Source of the DNA: Candidatus Aenigmatarchaeota archaeon
GTDB taxonomy: Archaea > Aenigmatarchaeota > Aenigmatarchaeia > GW2011-AR5
Length of the DNA: 5,903 bases
Reading direction: 5' to 3'
NCBI GenBank assembly: GCA_016202845.1
Contig: JACQNW010000107.1
Coordinates: 1 to 5,903 of the forward strand
A program made the translations under genes and the position numbers. This document shows positions 1-5,018 of the stretch, in pieces (position 1 is the stretch's first letter; each line of letters opens with the position of its first letter). The notes beneath the pieces were generated by a model that was not told the DNA's origin, ran no database searches, and worked only from the letters and a program-made list of their open reading frames with translations.

Positions 1-91
1 GTGTATAAATATTTACAAGCTTTGGAATAATGAGTGCTGTCATTTTCTTGTTTTTTGATATTTCTTTTATCACGTCTAAAGATTGTTGCAT
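1..91 (-). CDS. N-terminal part of an unidentified protein, cut by the window edge
   Basis: Reading leftward from an ATG whose complement lies at 89-91, the frame stays open to the window edge. It gives 30 residues beginning MQQSLDVIKEISKNKK and ending LVNIYT. The composition (amphipathic helix, Lys-rich loop, then a hydrophobic TALII strand) looks like real protein. The ATG lies about 25 nt from a TATA-like box, as expected for a leaderless archaeal gene. It is divergent from hicB and shares its promoter region. I do not recognise the family: 30 residues are too few. It could be a regulator or an unrelated gene. The main doubt is that a 90-nt open frame can occur by chance. Confidence 0.5.
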   Translation of the reverse strand, partial: MQQSLDVIKEISKNKKMTALIIPKLVNIYT

Positions 92-136
92 AGATAACTA
101 ACTTCGTCTGTCTATAAATGCTTTGTCAGTTATCTA
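91..136. promoter_or_regulatory. Inverted repeat flanking the divergent TATA box (candidate operator)
   Basis: The arm TAGATAACTAAC at 91-102 is matched in inverted orientation by 125-136, whose reverse complement is TAGATAACTGAC: 11 of 12 bases, with the outer 9 perfect. The 22-nt spacer contains the TATA box, and the dyad centre (113.5) nearly coincides with the TATA centre (about 115). One arm touches the start codon of the minus-strand gene and the other lies just before the predicted hicB transcription start. A protein bound to both arms would cover both initiation sites. The repeat is seen directly. The operator role is inferred. Confidence 0.5.
111..119. promoter_or_regulatory. Shared TATA-like box between the divergent gene and hicB
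   Basis: TCTATAAAT reads as CTATAAAT on the plus strand and ATTTATAG on the minus strand, both acceptable archaeal TATA boxes. Its centre is about 25 nt from the minus-strand ATG (91). It is about 26 nt from position 141 and 35 nt from the hicB ATG (150). Plus-strand transcription would therefore begin near 141 with a leader of about 9 nt, and the minus-strand transcript would be leaderless. Confidence 0.5.
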
Positions 137-149
137 ATTATTGATTGTT

Positions 150-422
150 ATGAAAGAAGTTCCTGTGCCTTTGCCTATATATATGGCAAAGGAAGGAAAG
201 TGGTTTGTTGCATCGTGCCCTGTGCTAGACATAGCAACACAGGGCCTTACAGAGGAAGAAGTAAAAGAAAACATGCAGGATCTTATACATGATTTCTTAA
301 ACGATCCTGATACGCAAAAACCTGACATTGATACCATAATGTCTGTATCGCTTACAAACGTGCCTGTAAAAATATCAGAGGGTGTTCTATATCGGAAAAC
401 TACGTCCTCTTCCGCAAAGTAA
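150..422 (+). CDS. hicB: HicB-like antitoxin (short form)
   Basis: A 90-residue protein of the HicB family, which in characterised pairs binds and neutralises the HicA mRNA interferase. The segment EGKWFVASCPVLDIATQG (residues 15-32) followed by the helix TEEEVKENMQDLIHDFL is the typical HicB core, a partial RNase H-like fold. There is no C-terminal helix-turn-helix or ribbon-helix-helix domain: the protein ends soon after the core in a Ser/Thr-rich tail. I chose the ATG at 150. A TTG in frame at 141 would add three residues and coincides with the predicted transcription start, so a leaderless TTG start is an alternative. The last 41 bases overlap hicA. Without a DNA-binding domain, autorepression by this protein alone seems unlikely. 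Confidence 0.85.
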   Translation: MKEVPVPLPIYMAKEGKWFVASCPVLDIATQGLTEEEVKENMQDLIHDFLNDPDTQKPDIDTIMSVSLTNVPVKISEGVLYRKTTSSSAK

Positions 423-609
423 AGTCATTCAAATTCTAGAATCCAATGGGTTCAAAGAAATTAGACAAGGAAAGCACATAACTTATAAGAAAATCATGCC
501 TGATGGCAAAGTCTTTACAACTTGGGTTCCAAACCACAAAGAAGTTTCATTGTTTGTTATACATTTTATAATAAGACAAAGCGGAAAGCCAAGAGGAGAG
601 TTTGAATAA
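382..609 (+). CDS. hicA: HicA-like mRNA interferase toxin
   Basis: A 75-residue protein of the HicA/YcfA family: small double-stranded-RNA-binding-fold toxins that cleave mRNA in the cytoplasm and are held inactive by HicB. Family landmarks are the N-terminal helix VIQILESNGF (residues 15-24) and RQGKHITYKK (28-37), with His32 at the position of the conserved catalytic histidine. These are followed by WVPNHKEV (48-55) and the C-terminal IIRQSGKPRGEFE, which matches the usual IIRQAG-x-x-REEF ending. The usual GSH is GKH here. No ATG is available upstream: a GTG at 382, inside the end of hicB, is the only sensible start, and I see no ribosome binding site, so translation is probably coupled to hicB. 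The stop codon directly abuts the stop of the convergent gene. Confidence 0.85.
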   Translation: MFYIGKLRPLPQSKVIQILESNGFKEIRQGKHITYKKIMPDGKVFTTWVPNHKEVSLFVIHFIIRQSGKPRGEFE

Positions 610-1533
610 CTAACGTACACAATTTTCAAGTATTTCAAGATTGTTGCTGCCAGCGTCCAACTTGACTTTTATACCCAAAGGCAGAACTGTATTTGGGCAG
701 TTGTGGCCAAAGTCATGGCATTTTAGAATTGGAAAATCATAGCTTCCTGTTATTCTCAGCAGTATTGATTCCATATTTTGCTCAATGTTTTTGTTGTCGA
801 TTCCATCTATGTGGCCGATTAAAACGCCTTTTACTTTTTCAAAAACACCTGTTTGTTTTAATTGTTCTAGTTTGTATTCAAGCTCTTGTGGCCTTGGCCT
901 ATATTCTTCCAAAAATAGTATTGAATTAGTTAAATCGGGAAAGTATTCTGTTCCTATAAGTTTCATAAAGCACGTTAGGTTTCCTCCCAATAGAGTTCCT
1001 TCTGCGGAGCCTGACTTCACTGTTTTCCATATTGAGTTCTTATTTACTAGACCTATTTTTTTGTTAACAAGCCTGCCAATAAATTCATTAGTGTCGTATT
1101 TTGAAGGCTTTCTTCCAAACCCCCACATTACATCATTCCCATGGAAGGACACAAGGCTGGATTTTGTGTACATTGCATTTAGAAGAGCTGTTATATCGCT
1201 TATGCCTGTGAATATTTTTGGATTTTTTCTTATTATACTCCAGTCTATAAAAGGCAGGCATGAATTTGCTGTTTCTCCGCCTTGCGTGCACATTATGGCA
1301 TCTACTGAACTATCTGAAAACATGTTGTTTATGTCATCCGCCCTTTCTTGCGCTGTGCCTGCTGAAAAATTATCAACTTTGAGAGCGTTCTTTCCAAGCA
1401 GGGTTTTGAAGCCTAAGTTTTTTAAAAATTTTATCCCTGAGTTCAATTGTTTTTTATTTTGTTTCACTATAGCCCCTGATGGAGAGACAATACCAATAGT
1501 ATCGCCTTTTTTTAGGGCTTTTGGAATCAACAT
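610..1533 (-). CDS. S66-family LD-carboxypeptidase / MccF-like serine peptidase
   Basis: A 307-residue cytoplasmic protein of peptidase family S66, normal length and complete. The N-terminal domain starts with PKALKKGDTIGIVSPSG. The nucleophile motif GISDITALLNA places Ser112 as the catalytic serine (usually GYSD). The C-terminal domain supplies FLEEY (Glu209) and DFGH (His277), completing the Ser-Glu-His triad. There is no signal peptide. Known members trim the terminal D-residue from murein tetrapeptide (LdcA) or cleave the amide of microcin C-type peptide nucleotides (MccF). An archaeon is not expected to have murein, so peptide-antibiotic resistance or peptide scavenging is more plausible, but the substrate cannot be read from the sequence. 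The gene follows the glycosylase gene by 35 nt and has its own TATA box. Confidence 0.9.
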   Translation of the reverse strand: MLIPKALKKGDTIGIVSPSGAIVKQNKKQLNSGIKFLKNLGFKTLLGKNALKVDNFSAGTAQERADDINNMFSDSSVDAIMCTQGGETANSCLPFIDWSIIRKNPKIFTGISDITALLNAMYTKSSLVSFHGNDVMWGFGRKPSKYDTNEFIGRLVNKKIGLVNKNSIWKTVKSGSAEGTLLGGNLTCFMKLIGTEYFPDLTNSILFLEEYRPRPQELEYKLEQLKQTGVFEKVKGVLIGHIDGIDNKNIEQNMESILLRITGSYDFPILKCHDFGHNCPNTVLPLGIKVKLDAGSNNLEILENCVR

Positions 1534-1557
1534 AAGTTAGAATAATTGATTTGTGAA

Positions 1558-1565
1558 GATAAAAA
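1558..1565 (-). promoter_or_regulatory. TATA-like box upstream of the S66 peptidase gene
   Basis: On the minus strand the sequence reads TTTTTATC, centred about 28 nt upstream of the ATG at 1533. This lies in the 35-nt gap after the glycosylase stop codon. The spacing would give a nearly leaderless transcript. The gene may therefore have its own promoter in addition to read-through from upstream. The region is AT-rich, so a chance match is possible. Confidence 0.4.
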
Positions 1566-1568
1566 TAC

Positions 1569-2558
1569 CTAAAGCCTGATTTCCTTTTCTAGCCAAGGAA
1601 TGTGTTCATTCTTTCTCTTCCAGAAAACATCCTCCCAAATATAATGGACCGCAAGCATAGAGTACTTGCCGTAACGCTTTTTGATGTCATTGCGAATCTT
1701 GTTCGCTGGCACTAGCGACTTGTTATAGAAAAGACGCGAGTAAATCTTTTGCTGCCATGGAGCGATATGATCGAATACATCAAAATGATGATAAGCTTCA
1801 AACAAAAGGATTCGTGCTGTTTCTGGTCCTACTCCATAGAGTTTCATCAATTCTTTCTTTGCTGATTCGGAATCTAGACCTCTAATAACAAATTCATCAA
1901 CTTTACCTTGCGTAAAATCCTCTGACAAGCGCTTAATGAACTTAGCGCGGTAGCCTACTTTCAGGTTTCTCAGGTCCTGCTCTGAAACTTTTGCCATATC
2001 TTCTTGGGGCCATATTGCATAGAGCTCTTTACCGCCAAAATTTACTGCTGTTCCATAGTTGCCTAAAAGAGCTTCAAGCATTTGCTGGCTTCTGCGAACT
2101 GTTGCGTTCTGAAGAACTATTGCAATTATCAGAAGCTCATAAAGCGTGTACTGGCTAGAGTTTCTCATGCCAAGCCATTTTTTGAAAATGGGATAGAATC
2201 TTTTATCTTTCTTTGCCATTTCAGCAAATTCCTTCAGGTCTATATTCAGTTCAAAGCGCCAAATTATCTCCTGCTTTATTTTCTCTAGTTCTATCGAATC
2301 TAATTTATTGTCAGAGTAGATGGAGATTTTAAGGTTTGGCCTGAAAACTGTACCTTTATCTTCCACTTTCAATCCATAAAGTTTCTTGTTAAGTCTAAGT
2401 GTTTGCCAATATTTTCCCGGTATCCAGTCATCCAGCTTTAAGTTGTTTGGAAAATGCGATGGTTTATGAAATGTGCCGTCAAAATGAAATGGTTCTTTAG
2501 GCTTTATAGCAAAGGATTTTTTGTAATTCAAAGTTCGCATGCAATAAGTAACTTTCAC
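1569..2558 (-). CDS. HhH-GPD DNA glycosylase, AlkA/OGG-like
   Basis: A 329-residue base-excision repair glycosylase. Residues about 1-110 form the N-terminal beta-rich domain seen in AlkA/OGG proteins. From about 140 comes the helical HhH-GPD core: ELLIIAIVLQNATVRRSQQM, VGYRAKFIKRL (201-211, as in OGG1 and AlkA), and the helix-hairpin-helix LYGVGPETARILL (240-252). Asp263 in VFDHIAPWQ is the likely catalytic aspartate. The position of the OGG1/EndoIII catalytic lysine (GVG-x-K) is Pro-Glu here, so I expect a monofunctional glycosylase such as the alkylated-base AlkA type rather than a lyase. I see no Cys cluster for an iron-sulfur site. The start is GTG at 2558, two bases after the taw2 stop. 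ATG at 2540 (Met7) is an alternative, and neither has a clear ribosome binding site. Substrate specificity is not determined. Confidence 0.85.
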   Translation of the reverse strand: MKVTYCMRTLNYKKSFAIKPKEPFHFDGTFHKPSHFPNNLKLDDWIPGKYWQTLRLNKKLYGLKVEDKGTVFRPNLKISIYSDNKLDSIELEKIKQEIIWRFELNIDLKEFAEMAKKDKRFYPIFKKWLGMRNSSQYTLYELLIIAIVLQNATVRRSQQMLEALLGNYGTAVNFGGKELYAIWPQEDMAKVSEQDLRNLKVGYRAKFIKRLSEDFTQGKVDEFVIRGLDSESAKKELMKLYGVGPETARILLFEAYHHFDVFDHIAPWQQKIYSRLFYNKSLVPANKIRNDIKKRYGKYSMLAVHYIWEDVFWKRKNEHIPWLEKEIRL

Positions 2559-2560
2559 GC

Positions 2561-3343
2561 CTATTTAACTTTTGCGTCAACAACAACATGAAAGATGTTT
2601 GGGCCTGAGGGCTTGACTATTTTCTTGCTTAAGATTTCAAAATCCTTGAGATGCTGCTCTGTTTTCTTCCAGAGGTCTGACTTGTGATAAGTATTGTGAA
2701 AATGTATTATCGTGTCTTCGTTGCAGAATTTCTTTGCTGTTTCCAGGAATTGCTCGGTTTTTGGATAGTAGCCCATGACTATCCTGTCTGCTTCAATCGG
2801 CAAATCTACTGCTCGGCAGTCTTCATTGATCGCTGTCATGTTCCTTATTTTGTTCAAAGCAATGTTCTGAAGCAGGTAACTGAAAGAAAGATCATTCTTT
2901 TCTATGGCAATTACATGGCGCGCTTTTTTTGCAATTCCAAGCGAGAAGTAACCAATTCCTGCAAACATGTCAAGAATTGTTTCATGAGATTTGACATCTT
3001 TTATTAATCGCTGGCGTTCAAAATGATTTCCTTTTGAGAACATGATCTTGGACGCATCCATTGAGAACAAAAGTCCATACTCCTTATGAACCGTTTCAAA
3101 GCCATTACCTGTTATTTTTACAACCTTTGGCTGCCTTAGCTCGCCTTTCACACCTTTTATTTCTCCCACTGTTTTAAGGTGGGGGATGAATCTCATGAAT
3201 GCCTGGGAGATCTTTTTCTTTTCGCTCGGCTTGAGATCTTTGTTAAATTTGGCCAGAAGGACATGACCCAAAACTTGGTAAGAACCCGGTATTTTTTTCT
3301 TATCCAAGCCTGTAATATCTGATATTTTTTGTTTGATTACCAT
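2561..3343 (-). CDS. taw2: tRNA-Phe 4-demethylwyosine aminocarboxypropyltransferase (Taw2, Trm5/TYW2 family)
   Basis: A 260-residue class I SAM-dependent enzyme. The N-terminal domain carries GSYQVLGHVLLAKF (20-33), and FSKGNHFERQRL (102-113) leads into the Rossmann domain. Motif I is ILDMFAGIGYFSLGIAK (123-139), with AIEKND (146-151) for SAM ribose binding. The C-terminal PSGPNIFHVVVDAKV is typical of the Trm5/TYW2 family. The discriminating motif DRIVMGYYPKTEQFL (186-200) has GYYPKT where Trm5 methyltransferases have an N-L/P-P motif. This points to Taw2, which transfers the 3-amino-3-carboxypropyl group of SAM to C7 of 4-demethylwyosine at G37 of tRNA-Phe. The Taw1 gene lies divergently upstream, supporting this over Trm5. 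ATG at 3343 is preceded by GCTGAT at 3348-3353, one mismatch from GGTGAT. It is the first full-length gene of a minus-strand series continuing into the glycosylase gene. Confidence 0.85.
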   Translation of the reverse strand: MVIKQKISDITGLDKKKIPGSYQVLGHVLLAKFNKDLKPSEKKKISQAFMRFIPHLKTVGEIKGVKGELRQPKVVKITGNGFETVHKEYGLLFSMDASKIMFSKGNHFERQRLIKDVKSHETILDMFAGIGYFSLGIAKKARHVIAIEKNDLSFSYLLQNIALNKIRNMTAINEDCRAVDLPIEADRIVMGYYPKTEQFLETAKKFCNEDTIIHFHNTYHKSDLWKKTEQHLKDFEILSKKIVKPSGPNIFHVVVDAKVK

Positions 3344-3348
3344 TAGAA

Positions 3349-3432
3349 TCAGCTTAAAGTTTTAAGAATTTTCTGTAATTTTTTCTTAAGATCAGGAATG
3401 TCTTTCAGGAATACTTTTGAATCATTTTTCAT
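3349..3432 (-). pseudogene. 27-codon ORF resembling the start of a HEPN (HepT/DUF86-like) protein
   Basis: The ORF begins MKNDSKVFLKDI and ends at TGA five bases before the taw2 ATG. The opening M-K-x-D-x-x-V-F-L-x-D-I is what I recall for HEPN-type toxins of the HepT (DUF86) family, which are normally about 110-140 residues. Here everything after residue 27 is absent, including the RNase R-x4-6-H motif. Its ATG overlaps the stop of the preceding MNT-like ORF (ATGA), the arrangement typical of MNT-HEPN pairs. I read it as a truncated relic. It may still be translated as a short coupling peptide ahead of taw2. The similarity is short and judged by eye. Confidence 0.4.
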
Positions 3433-3575
3433 AAAAGCGCCTCTTGCTTAGATAATATATTGTCCTTAAGCAAAGGGTGAATAGACTTGTAAGTTACAAT
3501 AGCCGCTTTTTTTACGCCATATTTCTTGAAAAGCTTGTTTATAGCAGGTTTTTTGGCTTTAATCAGTTTGTTCAT
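3429..3575 (-). pseudogene. Internally deleted MNT-type nucleotidyltransferase relic (MntA-like antitoxin)
   Basis: A 48-codon ORF. Residues 12-26 (INKLFKKYGVKKAAI) match the N-terminal helix and first strand of minimal nucleotidyltransferases, which normally continue into the catalytic GSYARG and D-x-D residues. Here the frame jumps directly to VTYKSIHPLLKDNIL, which resembles the C-terminal end of the same family (VDLV...hPLLK..IL). About 50-60 central residues, including all catalytic ones, appear deleted. Near the end the frame also seems shifted: the adjacent frame reads FYEK and then stops at 3422-3424, the usual tail of these proteins. The ATG at 3575 sits about 26 nt from a TATA box, so the relic is probably still transcribed ahead of taw2. 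A real small protein is the alternative. Confidence 0.5.
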
Positions 3576-3596
3576 GAAATATCTAAGTCGCCACAC

Positions 3597-3605
3597 CTTT
3601 TAAAG
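3597..3605. promoter_or_regulatory. Near-palindromic TATA box shared by taw1 and the minus-strand transcript
   Basis: CTTTTAAAG contains the palindrome TTTAAA. Its centre is about 25.5 nt from the taw1 ATG (3627) and 26.5 nt from the minus-strand ATG (3575), exactly the archaeal TATA-to-start distance. Both transcripts are therefore predicted to be leaderless from one element. The flank upstream for minus-strand transcription (AAAAATTAGA) is A-rich like a TFB recognition element. The flank for the plus strand (GCCACACC) is not, so the two directions may differ in strength. Confidence 0.6.
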
Positions 3606-3626
3606 TCTAATTTTTAATTTTATCTT

Positions 3627-4688
3627 ATGATTCCAATACTAAACGAACTGGAAGAAAACAAGAAATCTTGCGAGTCAGGATGCAACTCAATACCTGAAGG
3701 ATTCATAGAAGTTCCAAATCTGTTCAATGAAAGGATAGATGAGAAGCTTGATTTCATGAGGAAAAAGACAACAGAAATGGGCTATAGGTTTGTCGGCAAG
3801 CACAGCGCAATAAAGGTTTGCAACTGGACAAAAGAAAGCATAAGGGGCAAGAACGTTTGCTACAAAAACAAGTTCTATGGAATTGAGAGCAATCAATGTG
3901 TCCAGATGACGCCTGTAATGTTTTTCTGTTCAATGAATTGCAGGCATTGCTGGCGAAATTTTGACTACATACTTCCAAGAGACAAAGAAGAGTGGGATAA
4001 TCCTATTGATGTTCTTAATGGGTGTATAGAAGCGCAGATTGAGATTTTACAGGGGTTCTATGGCAATCCAAATGCTGACAAACAAAAACTTGATGCAGCT
4101 ATGCAACCAAAACATGTTGCAATTTCACTTTCAGGCGAGCCTACAATGTACCCATATCTGCCGGAATTTATTGATGAAATAAAGAAGAGAGAAATGACCG
4201 CTTACCTTGTAAGCAATGGGACTTATCCGGATATGGTAGAAAAACTCATCGATCATCAACCTACAAACCTTTACATATCATTTTATGGCACTACGCCTGA
4301 GATGTATAAAAAAACAGCCGTGCCAATGACAAAAGATTTCTGGGAAAATGTAAACAAATCACTGGCTTTGTTGGGAAAATTTGACTGCAATACTGTTGTC
4401 AGGCTTACACTGTCAAAAGGATTGAACTTCACTGATCCAGAAGGTTATGCGCGAATAATAGAAAAAAGCGGCACAAAATTCATTGAAGTGAAAGGATTCA
4501 TGGCTGTAGGCGGATCCAGAAAGTCAATGCAGTACAGCGACATGCCTTTACACGATGAAATACAGGAATTTGCCGCAAAGATCGAGAGCAATAGTTCATA
4601 CAGAATCGTTAACGAGAAGAAGGACAGCAGGGTTGTGCTGCTAGCCAGAGATGGCGGTAGCAGGCTTGAAGCGCCTGAGGATGTGTAG
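3627..4688 (+). CDS. taw1: tRNA-Phe 4-demethylwyosine synthase (Taw1/TYW1), radical SAM enzyme
   Basis: A 353-residue radical SAM enzyme that condenses m1G37 of tRNA-Phe with the C2-C3 unit of pyruvate to form the tricyclic base 4-demethylwyosine. The radical SAM cluster motif is FFCSMNCRHCW: Cys101, Cys105 and Cys108 (C-x3-C-x2-C). A second iron-sulfur cluster is indicated by Cys65, Cys78 and Cys91, spaced C-x12-C-x12-C exactly as in archaeal TYW1. LSGEPTMYP (168-176) is the GGE-like SAM-binding motif, and LVSNGTYP and FIEVKGFMAVG follow as in the family. Like other archaeal forms it lacks the flavodoxin domain of eukaryotic TYW1. The first 35 residues include an extra Cys15/Cys19 pair. The ATG fits a leaderless start from the TATA box. 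It heads a plus-strand series with the cupin and SDR genes. Confidence 0.95.
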   Translation: MIPILNELEENKKSCESGCNSIPEGFIEVPNLFNERIDEKLDFMRKKTTEMGYRFVGKHSAIKVCNWTKESIRGKNVCYKNKFYGIESNQCVQMTPVMFFCSMNCRHCWRNFDYILPRDKEEWDNPIDVLNGCIEAQIEILQGFYGNPNADKQKLDAAMQPKHVAISLSGEPTMYPYLPEFIDEIKKREMTAYLVSNGTYPDMVEKLIDHQPTNLYISFYGTTPEMYKKTAVPMTKDFWENVNKSLALLGKFDCNTVVRLTLSKGLNFTDPEGYARIIEKSGTKFIEVKGFMAVGGSRKSMQYSDMPLHDEIQEFAAKIESNSSYRIVNEKKDSRVVLLARDGGSRLEAPEDV

Positions 4689-4691
4689 GAT

Positions 4692-5018
4692 ATGAAATTC
4701 AGCATGAAGGATGGCCACAAGTTTGGATGGAAAGGAATAGATGGAATTGGCCTGACGCATGATATTAAAAATGGTCACGTTTCTTATGTCAAGGTTTCTG
4801 GCAGGCACGGCAAAATAAAGACAATGCATGAAGACAGGTTCTATTATGTTATTGACGGAAAAGGAAAGTTTTGGGTTGGAGATGAAATGTATGAGGTTAT
4901 TAAAGGCGACGTCATTTTTGTTCCAAAGAAAACTCCCTACGATTTTGAGGGCAAAATGGAAGCGGTTATGTTTTTTACTCCTTGTTTTGATCCCACGAAG
5001 GAAGTGAAATTGGAATGA
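4692..5018 (+). CDS. Small single-domain cupin protein of unknown function
   Basis: A 108-residue cupin. The first cupin motif region is GRHGKIKTMHEDRFYYVIDGKGKFWVG (37-63) and the second is KGDVIFVPKKTPYDFEGK (71-88), with the typical G-D-x-x-F-V-P-x-x-x-P turn. Of the usual metal ligands (His, His, Glu, then a late His) only His46 and possibly Glu47/Asp48 are evident. The late His is Tyr83, so metal binding may be weak or absent. This suggests a small-molecule-binding or isomerase-like cupin rather than a dioxygenase. The ATG lies three bases after the taw1 stop, with AGGA just before it, and its last codons overlap the SDR start, so the three genes are probably co-translated. Its role is unknown. 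Confidence 0.85.
   Translation: MKFSMKDGHKFGWKGIDGIGLTHDIKNGHVSYVKVSGRHGKIKTMHEDRFYYVIDGKGKFWVGDEMYEVIKGDVIFVPKKTPYDFEGKMEAVMFFTPCFDPTKEVKLE

Noticed and set aside
785..1540. Long open plus-strand frame (251 codons) opposite the S66 peptidase gene
   Set aside because: It lies antisense to a protein with clear family motifs and a full catalytic triad. Its own translation has no recognisable domain and a composition typical of a shadow frame.
2684..3007. 107-codon plus-strand open frame opposite taw2
   Set aside because: It is antisense to conserved SAM-binding motifs, is Cys/Phe-rich, and has no family features.
2561..3343. Calling the Taw2 candidate as Trm5 (m1G37 methyltransferase)
   Set aside because: The family fold is shared, but the position of the Trm5 N-L/P-P motif is GYYPKT, and taw1 is the divergent neighbour. 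Trm5 is kept as the alternative.
4445..4720. 91-codon minus-strand open frame opposite the end of taw1
   Set aside because: It is Ser/Leu-rich shadow sequence opposite conserved Taw1 coding, without a promoter or ribosome binding site that I can see.
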